This document shows positions 45,988-57,757 of a stretch of 64,000 nucleotides of DNA, piece by piece. Source of the stretch: Silene conica (taxonomy: Eukaryota; Streptophyta; Magnoliopsida; Caryophyllales; Caryophyllaceae); contig CM055312.2 in NCBI GenBank assembly GCA_029255685.2, forward strand, positions 28,428,203 through 28,492,202. The letters run 5' to 3'. The position numbers were made by a program, and so were the translations under genes. Below the pieces are notes generated by a model. It saw only the letters and a list, made by a program, of their open reading frames with translations. It did no database searches and was not told where the DNA came from. Numbering within the stretch: the stretch's first letter is position 1; each line of letters starts with the position of its first letter.

Positions 45988-48405
45988 AGTCGATGTTGAA
46001 AATTAAACTACAATAATAAAAGGATAAACAACATCATTTTAAATTCATAATTTAAACTATAACTTTTAACAAGTTTAGTTATATATTTACTTAATGATCT
46101 CTTACCCAATTAAGTAAACAATCCCGAGACCCAAACCCATACTAATCCGGGCACGGTGTAGCCGATTCAACCCATATCGGTATAATTTGGTGGATTAACC
46201 CTTTAATCGGTTCTACTTTTAGAACTCTCGGTCGACAATTTTCTTAAAATTATCTTTAGCCCGAACTTATTGCAACTACGGTTACGAATACTTTCGTTGA
46301 GATCAACCAAATTTCAAGGTGTAATCTTATTACCCCACTTACCCAACGTGACAATTTTAGTACCCCGGTGTAGCCGAGCCTACGTTCTTGTGAAGAAGGG
46401 ATTCATGGGTCCGTACTCTTTGGTAAGGCTAAGTCTCAATATTTATATGTAAGAGATCTAGTCAAAATATTATCTATCTCCGTTTAAGTGAACTAAGTCG
46501 GTGAATTATCGATAAAATAAAAGACTAGGTCGACTAGGTCGAAACATGCATGATACGATGTATGACGATTTGGCTATGCATGCAAACATATAAAAAGCAA
46601 AATAAAAGCATAAATAAACCCTAGTATGGCCTTTCCTAGAAAAGAAATAATAAAAGTACAAATTCGGAAACCAACTCCTTTGGTCCCTTGAACTTCACGA
46701 GGCACGCACTTCGAGGTAAACACCGTCTTGATCGGAACTCCTTTCCGAATGGCACCGTCTTCAAGGAACTCCGGATTTTACAAATATTACAACTTTTCTA
46801 GTCTACTTTATACATTATAAAATAGAAATAAATTACAATTGGGTGATACGAGATCACAAAATTACAACCGAATCGGTAACCCCTTACATTACGGGAAATA
46901 CCGATTTAAAACTAAGGCCATACTAAGTAAATTACATAATTCCCAAAATTACGTAAAAATAAATCATGACATTCATAATATAAAATATGCAATGCTTATA
47001 TAAATATGAATTAACATGCAAACCCTAAGCCAAATCGTCCTATTTAAAACACTTATTTAAATAGTTATCGCAAACCTCGGTTTATGGAATCGCGTGTTTT
47101 AACGATTAACAACACTATGCATTATATGAGACGGTTTTCATCCTTAAGTTAATCATCCTAACTCGCATAGGATTCAAAATTTAGTCTTACTCAAACTTTG
47201 AACATGATTTAACTTAATATATTTTAATATTGATCGGTATTACTCGGTTTTTCGGGAAAAATAATATAAAATTCAAAAGAGTCATAAAAATTTCGAAAAT
47301 TCAAAATTCATATTTTGAAAAATCCAGACTGTTCTTAAAATTTTCAGAATGTTAAAATATTAGTATTTATACGGTTTTAACATTATTTCGAAAATAACAC
47401 GTAAAACGAGCATTTTAAGTCGGAAAATTCAATAATTAACTTCATAAAAGCAAATTAAATACTAATAATATTTTTATACCTTCCAAAACATTTTAAGAAC
47501 ACAAGATGGACAGAAAATTAAATGGCACATTGCCCCATAGCCGAAATTTTAAATGCATGACTCTTTTTATTTAATTTTAAATGCTACTTTTAACAAATTA
47601 AAATAAAATCAAATCAAATAAAATCTGAAACTTTTGGCTCCCAAGATAATTTTCATGATGAACATATCATATATGACTAATATGGGTTACATTTTTCGGC
47701 CATTTTAACAACTTTTGCAAATTTTAACGATTTACGTCATATATCGTACGATTTTAACCCTTAAAATTATTTCTCAAGCATAAAATAAGATAAAATTCTC
47801 GAAAATTTTATACATGCTGGAAATAATATATTTATGGCCAAATTCCAACTTAAACTATTAAAGTCGAAATTATGTCACTAATTACCCGATTTTTACATTA
47901 AAAATCTATAATATTGCAATATTTGAGATAAATTTCTGGAAAATTCAACATAAATTTTAAATATTGCATGTGACATCCTCATAAATTTTTATAGTCAAAT
48001 TCATAATATAACTATTTAAACCCATTTTTATTCATCTTATTGCATTTTAACACTTAAAATTCATATCACACGATTTATAAGTCCATAATTTACGAAAATT
48101 CATATTATAGAAAATACATGTGATAATATACTGAAAAATATCGGCCAAAAGATGATTTTTGCTATTTTTCCCAAAATAAACGATTTTCACCATTAAAACT
48201 TTATATAAACCGAGATTTAACATACCATAAGTCAATATTCATGCAAAAATTATTCCAATTATTCTAAAACATTTTAGAAAACAGTAGGTATTCATGCCAA
48301 ATTTATTTCGTACATATCTTATATCAAACGAAAATTTCAAGTTTTATTTATGTTATCTCTATAACTCCGTAAAAACGTAAACGGAAAGCATGCAAACAAC
48401 CTATT
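45988..48405 (-). other. D leader, non-coding
   Basis: 2.4 kb AT-rich leader homologous to C's. Confidence 0.7.
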
Positions 48406-48417
48406 GCTCTGATACCA
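48406..48417 (-). other. D primer binding site (tRNA-iMet type)
   Basis: Minus strand TGGTATCAGAGC, 2 nt from the LTR. Confidence 0.9.
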
Positions 48418-48419
48418 AT

Positions 48420-49708
48420 TGTTAGGTTTTATTAGTAGCTCATAAACTAAATTAGTCATACTAAACTAACCTTGTGATTTAACATTTTAATTTACATGTT
48501 AAAACGATCTTATGCATGCTAATAATGCGGAAATAAGGAGAGTATTTGAACCCTTACACACGGTCCAAATGATTAGCAAGGATGATCCTCCGAGTACCCA
48601 AAATAGAATACCTCCTTTGGATGCACCAAGACAACCCCTCAATCAACCGAGACTTGAACGAGCTAGTTACAAAATCGGTTTTCTCCTTAAACAATTCTAA
48701 TCACTCTTATTAGAATGTAATTTTAATACTACAAATAGTATAAGTTATTATCTTATAATATGAGTTTTAGAGGTTAATAATCTCTCTTTACTTAGAGTAT
48801 ATTTCGGCTAAGAGGAGAAGAGAGTTTATTTGATTTTTCTACACTTAGAAAATTATTCAAGCATTAGAAGAACTAGGGTTTTCATTAGGTGAGCATCTTA
48901 TACTTAAATGTTGGATGCTTGGGTGTGGGTGGCCGGGTATGGGAGGGCTCCAAGGGGGAACACAACACTTTCCCATGTAGATAGGGTGGCTCTAGGTAGC
49001 ATCTTAATTAAAGTTAAGCATGCTTTAACCAACATGTTTGTGTTAATTTAATAACACACAACATATCCTCAACCCATCCCAAAACCGGTGCAACAACACT
49101 TAAAATGGACCTTATTTTACAATTTTATCAACCTTACAATTTTAGGTTATGTGACATACAATATGTCAAAATATAACAATTGTTTTAATTTAATCATACA
49201 TATTTATCTTATAAATATTATTCATAAATTAATAAATCTCATTTATCAAGTTGACAAGTAATTCGAAATTACTAAATGTAAAATGGTCACTTATAATAAT
49301 CGTCAATACGATTTACAACCTTTGTATTAATTATAACCCAATTCATTCTAATTTCGATATAATAAAATATTGTTTACTGTTTAACAATTGAAACATTTCA
49401 ATTTTAAACATAAATCTTACATTAAGATTCAACCTCTAATTTCTCGATATACGAGTTTAAGGAATATGATCAAATCGTATCAATATACATTTGATCATTT
49501 TATCAATTAAGGGAATTGTCCTAAAGGTGTGACCTAAAGGGATCAACTGACCATCACCGTCATACGACAGTAATGTCAAACTCTAGCTAGCCAATCATTA
49601 CCGATTAATGTTGGTCAGTTGACTAATAATTCGTATCATCCCTTGCGCATTCTCGTCATGAGATTTAATTACGTGATCGCACTATTGTTGAGGACACATT
49701 TCCCAACA
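48420..49708 (-). repeat. D right LTR (5' LTR), 1289 bp
   Basis: TG...CA on the minus strand. Confidence 0.93.
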
Positions 49709-50303
49709 ATACTGTCTAAGTACGGAAACTAAATAAATACAACAACCTGGGATGGAACATCCCCATAGGCACCAAAACATAAACTGTATCAAAACTTAAG
49801 TCTAGCTAATCGAAAGTGTAAGTCATAAGATGACAAGTGGATCATCACTCCCTAGCTCTCAATGAACCCCGTCCAACCTGCATGTACCTACATACATGAA
49901 AACATGTACGCCACAATCAGTGGGGAGTGACTAGAGTTCTCCTAGCCACCTTTTGCAACGTCACGTAACACAGAATACAAACAGAACACTCCAACATATA
50001 TAAACATGTGAAGTATATTAATATCTCAATAACTGATCCCATACTATGATGCAATCACTAATGCACAGCTCTCAACCAACTTCGGAAACTATTTGGAAGG
50101 AGAGCCGGTTTCCCTACTGGTTACCCGGTCGGGGGGTTTTTCAGTCCAAACCATTTACGAAACTGACTAAAGAGTCATCCAATTTCTTGGATGAACAATA
50201 ACAAAGTCAAGTATCAACTCATCAACGTTAACAGTTATCTCATAAACATCAACATCTATATCTGACACTATACCAACTCTAGGCAAGCAGATAAACTCAG
50301 CAA

Positions 50304-50869
50304 GTATAAGGTTCAGCGGTCAACTTACGACATAACCTACATACCAATCACATTCAGCAAGTATAAGGTTAAGCGGTCAACTTAAGACATAACCTATATA
50401 CCAAACATTCAGCAAGCAAGGACTCAGAGGCCAACTTAAGGCATAGACCCGCCAATCAGCAAGACACTAGACTCAGAGGCCAACTTAAGGTATAGACTAG
50501 CACCCAAAAGTAAAGGACTCAGAGGCCAGCTTAAGGCATGTCCCTTCACTACATCACAAGACACTAGACTTAGAGGCCAGCTTAAGGCATGTCCTAGCAT
50601 CAAACATCTGCACTCCGGGTGAGGTGCTACGACCTAAATGCCCCGTTGTGCAGCTGTTCTACTCGTCAGACTCAGAGGCCAACTTAAGGCATGTTCCAAC
50701 GCGATCACAACAAACATGTCTGGGCTCAGAGGCCAGCTTAAGGCATATCCCAGACACGACAACCATACACATATAGGGCTCAGAGGCCAGCTTAAGGCAT
50801 ATCCCCATATATGACAACAAGCTCACGTATTAAGCTCAGAGGCCAGCTTAAGGCATACCTTAATACGCA
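50304..50869. repeat. B hairpin array, second LTR copy
   Basis: Same units as 27126-27689. Differences between the copies that I can see fall mainly in the loop rather than the arms (for example AACTTACGACAT against AACTTAAGACAT). Confidence 0.85.
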
Positions 50870-51145
50870 TCAATACAATATCATCCAAAGATAGAAACTA
50901 ATCTATAGTTCTAAACTCTTATACTTCTAATCAACACTTAATTGATCCCGGGAACTAAGTTGAGGGAGAAAAGGTTTCCCTTTCGGTTACCCGACCGGGG
51001 GGTCTCTATCCTCTCTCCATTCCCGAACCCAATATAGTGTTGCCCATCCTCCGGAGACCTCAAATACACATCAAATGTACAAGGAACGAGTTTCAATCAA
51101 AACCGAATAAGCCTTTGAAAGATATAAACAAAACAATGGGAATAG

Positions 51146-51540
51146 GGGCTCTCAGCCGGTCCCAGACCGTCTGCCGGTCCACCGACTGAGAGTCCCTTCC
51201 CATGCCTAACAACCGTCTGAAAAACGAGAGAAGAGGCTCTCAGCCGGTGGACTGTCCGCCGGCCAGCCGGCTGGGAGTCCCTTCCCATAGGCCAAAACTT
51301 GAAAACTTATATATGAGGAGTGACTCTCATCCGGTGTACCGGCTGCCGGCCTGCCGGCTGGGAGTCACTTCCCATGCCTTTGCCAAACTCTGAAAACACC
51401 CAAGAAGGATCCTGAGCCGGTCGACCGGCGGCCGACTGACCGGCTCAGAAACCTTTCTCTGATTTCTGAACATTCAAAAGAAGACACCCAGACTCTGAGC
51501 CGGCCGACCGGCTGCCGGTCAGCCTGCCGGCTCAGAGGCC
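51146..51540. repeat. B GC-rich palindromes, second LTR copy
   Basis: Five units as in 27967-28362; the third unit here has the full CCGGCTGGGAG right arm. Confidence 0.85.
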
Positions 51541-52481
51541 GTTGTACGCAAAACGCAATTTCTCAATAACAATCAAAACTCTTCAAATCGATTCAAGACT
51601 CCTAAATTCGCAACATACAATGTTTACCCATTATATCAAATCATCAAATACACCTATTACCAGCAATTAAACCCACAAACAATCCTCAATAAGAATATGA
51701 TTTGTATCCGTCTTAAGCATAAATTTCTGAAATTTGAACAATGAGCATATGAAACATCATCTAAGCATGTAATCATCATATGTGAACATTCCTATCATAT
51801 TACTAAGTTCAAACAACAACAATAACATTCAAAATCAGAAACTTAAACCAATTCCAACAAGAAAAGTGCTAATATATACAATAAGGCCGAGTTTCTCATT
51901 ATCGTCACCTTTTACGCGATTAAGCTCCTATCTCCTCTTCAATCTTGCCACTAACCTTCTTAGGATCTTCTAAGTTTTCACCTACAACAAGCAAAACGGT
52001 TTTAAGAGGCTAAAACTCGAATTATACCAAAACAGGCCAAATCTCGAATTGAAGGAAACGGAAAACGGAAGTGACGGATGGCTTGCAAATTTCATGAGGA
52101 TTCCGAAAATGTATTTATTACCTTAATTCGGTGAACGGATGATGACGAAAATTGGATTATAAGATGAAGGTTTAAGGAGAGAAATGAGAAATATGAAATG
52201 TCAGTGTTTTGTTTCTTGAGGATGATTATGTCGACATATTGAGGGTTTAGGGGTTTATGTTGTCCTTTCCGATTAAATGAAAACGGGTTGGAATGAACGG
52301 GTTTTAAGTTTTGAACTCAAGTTGCCAAGTTTGTATTCGTCTTAAGGACTTAAGGCTCTTAAGACGGATCTTACTATTTATTAAAATACTTCTCAATAAA
52401 CTATTAAAATATATTTTATTACTTAAAATAATTAAAAGCCTTTAAAATATAAATCACGAAAATATGGGATGTTACAGAAGC

Positions 52482-53951
52482 GTTGAGGAAAAGTTATGAT
52501 ATGAACTTACACAATTCCAAAGGCTCAGGGTTCCCAAAATCCTCACAAGGTTATCATCTCCTATTTCCCAATTCAAACACGCCAAACTAGCACTTTCCAA
52601 GAAGAATTTTCCAAGATGGTTTACCATATTATAAGTTCTTTCAAAGATAAGGGTGTACGATTTTCTCAATTATTTCGACTATTCCATAAAGTGCCGGGTA
52701 CCTCTATGTCTTAAATTCCTCAAATTACATTTCTATAATACTCCAGGATAAACCATTTCTGTACCTTTGGTACTTCACAATCTTTATACTCCATAGCTTA
52801 TCAACTCTCTATTTCCTTCAATTCCCAAAACTTTCATTACTCATCGAGTTACTCTATTCTTATCCCACACAAGGCATAAATCCTCATAATTCATCAATAC
52901 CTCAAAAGGTGAAGACTAAGATCCACTATTGACGTCCTCACACCTCTATATATGAATCCAAATGTCCTTTAAACTTCACAACCTCAAAATCTCACAAATC
53001 CACAAGTTGCACCTCACTACCTCACTCAGACATCCAAAGACGTTATTGATAGGTAGCTCCTCTAAGGTTACACTACTAATTTCGTTTGACCAACCTAAAG
53101 CATAAATTTAATCAATTCTCTCAAGATTACCTCATATATCCTTTCAAAACTCATCCATCATTATAAATGATTCTCATTCTTAAACGCCACATCCCAAGTA
53201 TATTTTCCAAATTCATTTTATGACTTCTAACACTTCATTCATACTCTTAAAGCGTCACATTTGAATCCACCAGTTCTAAATCCCAATTATGATTCCCAAG
53301 GTTAAATTCCACCGAATATCGCATATACAATTCAATATTTAAACCAAGAATTCCACCAACCATTTCCACTCACTATGTAGGGAAAACAACTAAGCATTAG
53401 GATCACCAAGACATGCCTTAATACACTCCGTAAACGTTTTCAGTAACATTACTTTTCAAAAATAAGGGATAGGGGTTATCCTCGAACAAAATCCTCAATA
53501 TCCAACTAAGCTAGGATACCTACAAAGCGCCATGGGAAAAGGTAAGTAACAAGGATAAGGTTAAGTCGGGAAGTTACAAAAGTGATTTCCGAGTTAAGAT
53601 AGAAAAGAGTTCGAAAAGGGAGGATATGCATCAAGAAATAAGGAAGAAGGTGATACATGATGAGCAAGGTGTATCTTCGGGGACATAGAAGCATCCTTCA
53701 AAGATAACACGAATCTTCCATCTTTGGTAGTAGACAATAATCTTGATCGCCATCCAGGTAAGCTCATGGTTCACCAATCCTTGAGCACAAACATAAAATC
53801 TTTGACAATTAATAAACATGTTAAACCTAACAAGGAGCAATCACATTACAGACTACCACTTGATCCTTAAGTCTACCCATCTCTCATTCATTATTTCAGG
53901 TCAAGTTCATATTTAATTTGGGGTACACGTGCGTGCGTCGGGAGCATTACT
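52482..53951 (-). other. A interior, right part, non-coding
   Basis: About 1.5 kb between B and A's primer site. In B the gag starts about 170 bp inside the primer site; here the corresponding flank is recognisable (CCTAACAAGG, CAGACTAC, CTACCCATCTCTC) but no gag frame follows. Confidence 0.7.
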
Positions 53952-53963
53952 GCTCTGATACCA
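53952..53963 (-). other. A primer binding site (tRNA-iMet type)
   Basis: Minus strand TGGTATCAGAGC, 2 nt from the LTR. Confidence 0.9.
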
Positions 53964-53965
53964 AC

Positions 53966-56900
53966 TGTGACACCCCGCGATTTAGCATAAACATAAACAA
54001 ATAATTTGTAGCGGAAATACGATACTTTTAAAACCTTTTCGACATATTTATTAAAACTTTTTCGCGGAATATCAAAACAACATGCGGAAGACTAAAAACT
54101 AATGAAAAAGTATAAATTATACAAAATAACTTAAATAGACGAGGGATAAGGTATCCCACGATAACAACATGAAGTAAATCTAAACTAAGCGTAAGGGTAA
54201 TTGTCGAATTATCAACAATGCTCGCTAGCCACACGTCTTTCCCAAATAGCACCAACCTACATTCTTGAAACATGAACGCCACAGTCAGTGGGGAGTAACT
54301 CAGGGTTCTCCCAGCCACTTTTCGTCAGAAAACATGTAAACGGCAATACCAAACATCTTATACATATGAACATGTATATAATTTCATAAACAATCATATA
54401 TATTACCAAACATGAACAACATGATCAATGCGTGGGCGATAAGACAAAAACATGTGAAAACAACATGAATCAACATGTATAACAGAATTAAAGCCAGCAT
54501 ATGAGATAGTATCAAAATCAAGGAAACATCCAAGCAAAGAATACACATAGTCAGAGCGTATAACCACTACCTCTGACATACCATAGTGTATAACCACTGC
54601 CTCTAGTTACGGAGCGTATAACCACTGCCTCCGATTACAAAGCATACAACTATCAAACAACACATGAATAGAATGAACGCCGTCAGAGCGTATAACCACT
54701 GCCTCTGACATACCAGAGCGTATAACCACTGCCTCTGGCTAATGGAGCGTATAACCACTGCCTCCAGCTACGGAGCGTATAACCACTGCTTCCGAATACT
54801 ATGTATAGCGTATAACCACTGCCTATATGCCTAAGACCTGACCAGACCTCTCGATGTAATGCCTTACACCGAACGACACACGGGGACCGGATCGTATAAC
54901 CACTGCCTCCGACCAATCCCGAACATAGATAAATTCCCATTGCATGGGTGGCGTTAGTTCATTACAGTGATACACAAATCGTACCACCGCTATCTATTCA
55001 CATGTCAAGGCAACATAACCGTCGCCAACACAATTTTAGGATGACATAACCGTCACCTAAACAAGCTTAGGATAACATAACCGTTAACCCACTCATTTAA
55101 ACATACATGATCCAATAAAATATGAATAATACAACACTTATATCCGTTCCATGCCAAAAGAGAACACACATGATTGAATAATGAAACAAAAGTTCTAAAT
55201 GCATTTCACATTCCAGCTGTCCTCTGCCGTAAAATTCATAATTAATTCAAATAAAATCGAAATGATACAAGGCCAATTGGGTCGGATTAATAAGACTTTT
55301 ATCTACAATATTTGTCCAATAAACATTTTCAAAATACGAACTTAACAGGGGGTTATTGTCTGATCTTTACAGTGTATCAGAAATCGTCACACAAAATGTA
55401 TTGCTTCATAAAACGGGTTTAACAAATCATTTTGGGGCAAGGCAAACTCCTAACATCATATAAACTCTTCAAAGTTTAATTAATGAAAATTACCAGAATA
55501 GGTTCAAAGTATAAAAATGGTTTTCGAAACAATCTTTGACCTACTGTCCATTCTGCCATTATTTCAGCGCAATGTTCGTAAATAATTTATTGTGAACAAA
55601 CGACATGCAAGAAAATTACGAAATTTTAGAGGTAGATTCTACACTTAAAATAAACATGAGTCTCTTTTCAACATTTTCAAAGACGGATAATTTAAGATGT
55701 CGAAATAAATTGTACAAGACAATGGACAGATTTGTCAAGGTGCTGAAACTTATCAAATAACCAAAGTAAACCAAGCATTATGAACTTGAAAGACTATCAA
55801 ACTAATCATCCTGAAAGATCCCAAACTCATTTAACCATAAAATGCTTAATGAATTTCCCCAACTAGAATATCATCCAACACAACCATGCAAGATGAAAAT
55901 CATCCAAACATATGACTTATAAAACTAATCATGCAACTAATTAATCAAACACAATTCTTGTATAATAAACATTACTAGCATATAGAACACATACAAACAA
56001 AGACGATTAAAGTCGAGTAACCCATCACCGTTACCTTATAGCAGCTGTTCAATAAGCATGATTTTGACTCAAAACCACTCCGGTTTGGACAACCGAACTA
56101 GCTACACACAAATAAACGAGTTAGCATTTGAAAACCGTACCTTAAAGGCCACGACCAGAGTAGAGGAAGGAATATATTTGTGAATTTATTACCTAGAAAT
56201 ATGGAGGGCGAGTATAGGAAGAGATAGACACAAAAATCGTCGAAAACCGATAAGAAAGGAATATTTTATGATCGTTTTAAGGTGAAGATAAGAAGGTGTA
56301 ACAATGGTGTTTGGGTGGATCGTCTTCAAGCTGAAAAATAGAGGAAGGAAGGGTCATGATGCCTACTAGATTAGACCTTGGGCAGCAAGGAGCATGGTTT
56401 GCATGTTTAAGCCAAGTGTCGAAAAGCTCACGCCAAGTGTCGTAGGTAAGGCCAAGTGTCGAGGGCTTTAGGCCATGTGTTGAAAGGATTACGCCATTTG
56501 CCGAGGACCTTACGCCATGTGTAAGAAGTGATTAGGACATGTGTCTAAGGTATTAGGCCAAGTGGAAGATTTGCTTAGGCTATGTGTCGAAGTTCTTAGG
56601 TCAAGAGGAAGAGGTAGCAACGAGCGAAAGTCTCGTCGGCGGATTTTCTGCGACACCCTTTCGTATTTTGGCCATAAATTCTTCCACAGAACTCGTATTA
56701 AGGTGTTTTCAGTGGTGTTGGAAAGCTAAGAAAAAGCTCTAAAACTTTTATTTTATAAGCAAAAACTAGATATGCCTTTAAAATATCTTAAAATTAGCAA
56801 CAAGGACAGAGTGGCGTTTCACAAGTTTAAGAAGTATAACTTTAAGACGGACATATTAATATCATTGTCAAAAACTATAGATTTTAATTGGAATTTTATT

Positions 56901-56974
56901 TATGGTGGAACATTATTATTACTAAAATAATATTTTAATAATATATAATGACTTGGAAATTACGGGGTGTTACA
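53966..56974 (-). repeat. A right LTR (5' LTR), 3009 bp
   Basis: Complete, TG...CA on the minus strand; carries the second copies of both hairpin arrays (54550-54911 and 55009-55091) and of the 21-22 bp tandem (56411-56605). Confidence 0.93.
54550..54911. repeat. A hairpin array, second LTR copy
   Basis: Same nine units as 22122-22483, with a few later differences in loops and in the arms of units 7 and 9. Confidence 0.87.
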
Positions 56975-56979
56975 TAATT

Positions 56980-57362
56980 ATGATGCTGACCGTTGTGGTG
57001 AGAACCGTCTTTTGCAGATTGATGAGCTTGAAGAATTTCGCTTGAAAGCCTATGAAAGTTCGCGGATTTACAAGGAAAAGACAAAAATATGGCATGACAA
57101 GCGCATCCTACCACGGGAATTCCACGTGAGTCAAAAGGTGTTGCTCTTCAATTCCCGTTTGAGACTTTTCCCAGGCAAGTTGAAATCGCGGTGGACGGGC
57201 CCATACATGGTAGTAGGAGTCATAAAATTTGGTTCCGTCGAGTTTGAAGACTCTCAGAGGTCGAAGTTTAAGGTCAACGGTCATCAAGTGAAGCGTTATC
57301 ACGGAACGGAGGAGGTTGGCAATTTGGTTGAAGTGTTATTCTTCGACATTGAGGATAGTTGA
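56980..57362 (+). pseudogene. E integrase, C-terminal part
   Basis: Resumes E's integrase after A: LQIDELEEFRLKAYESSRIYKEKTKIWHDKRI, VLLFNSRLRLFPGKLKSRWTGPYMV and FKVNGHQVKRYHG, the Athila C-terminal integrase signature. It ends at 57362, followed by non-coding sequence. Confidence 0.85.
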
Positions 57363-57550
57363 CACCCAATGAACAGAAGGTCATGTAGGACCTGTTAAAC
57401 TAGCGCTTCCCGGGAGGCAACCCGGTTTTCCATGTTTTATTTTCATTTCGGACACTTTTCTGCTTTTGTACTGTTCAAGACTGTTTTTGGAGAGTTTTCT
57501 GTTTTTCTCCTGCTGTTTTAATACCCTTCTCAGGTTCGCAGACAAAAAGC

Positions 57551-57757
57551 CTCGATCGAGTGACATATCTACTCGATCGAGTGGAAACACTACTCGATCG
57601 AACGATTCACCCCTGAACAATGTTCGATCGAGTAACATTGTTCAGGGGTGAATCGTTCGATCGAGTAACCTGCAGCTGAGGGATGATCGATCGAGCAACA
57701 ACCGACTTCGATCGAACGAACGCCTACTCGATCGAATACTTTCCGAACTCGATCGAA
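57551..57757. repeat. TCGATCGA palindromes in E 3' region
   Basis: About nine occurrences of CGATCGA in 207 bp, with the same ACTCGATCGAGT core as in E's LTR and gag. Confidence 0.85.
57591..57667. repeat. Perfect 34-bp inverted repeat
   Basis: Arms 57591-57624 and 57634-57667 are exact reverse complements, with a 9-nt spacer (CGATCGAGT). The arms begin and end in the CGATCGA motif and enclose CACCCCTGAACAATGTT. The predicted RNA hairpin is very stable. It lies between pol and the 3' LTR. Confidence 0.95.

Larger units (their letters stand above)
41399..49708 (-). mobile_element. D: gag-only Copia-type LTR retrotransposon (TR-GAG-like)
   Basis: Flanked by ATACT (41394-41398 and 49709-49713). 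LTRs of 1289 bp (TGTTGGGAAATGTG...AACCTAACA on the minus strand), iMet primer site, 5.7 kb interior with a Copia gag and no pol. LTRs show about six substitutions (about 0.5%): the youngest closed insertion in the nest, on the order of 0.2-0.35 My at 0.7-1.3e-8 per site per year. Same layout and related sequence as C, with different LTR middle parts. Confidence 0.9.
26390..52476 (-). mobile_element. B: gag-only Ty3-type LTR retrotransposon, hosting C and D
   Basis: Flanked by GAAGC (26385-26389 and 52477-52481). Minus strand, 2.9 kb LTRs (TGTAACATCCC...GGGGTTTTACA), iMet-type primer site (41239-41250), interior 37640-41252 with one long frame, a Ty3-type gag; no protease, RT or integrase. C sits at the very end of the left LTR and D in the right LTR. 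LTR divergence is about 1.5% by sampling. Purine tract and primer-site flanks match A. Confidence 0.9.
41253..52476 (-). repeat. B right LTR (5' LTR), interrupted by D
   Basis: Made of 41253-41398 and 49714-52476, together about 2909 bp, equal to the left LTR. It carries the second copies of the hairpin array (50304-50869) and GC-rich palindromes (51146-51540). Confidence 0.92.
21539..56974 (-). mobile_element. A: non-autonomous LTR retrotransposon (LARD-like), hosting B
   Basis: Flanked by TAATT (21534-21538 and 56975-56979). Minus strand: 5' LTR on the right (53966-56974), iMet primer site, interior, purine tract, 3' LTR on the left (21539-24550). LTRs start TGTAACACCCCG and end GGGTGTCACA, in Tekay/Del style. 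Without B the interior is about 3.3 kb and has no gag or pol frame. Its ends resemble the ends of B's interior, so A may be a gag-less relative of B. LTR divergence is about 2% by sampling. Confidence 0.9.
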
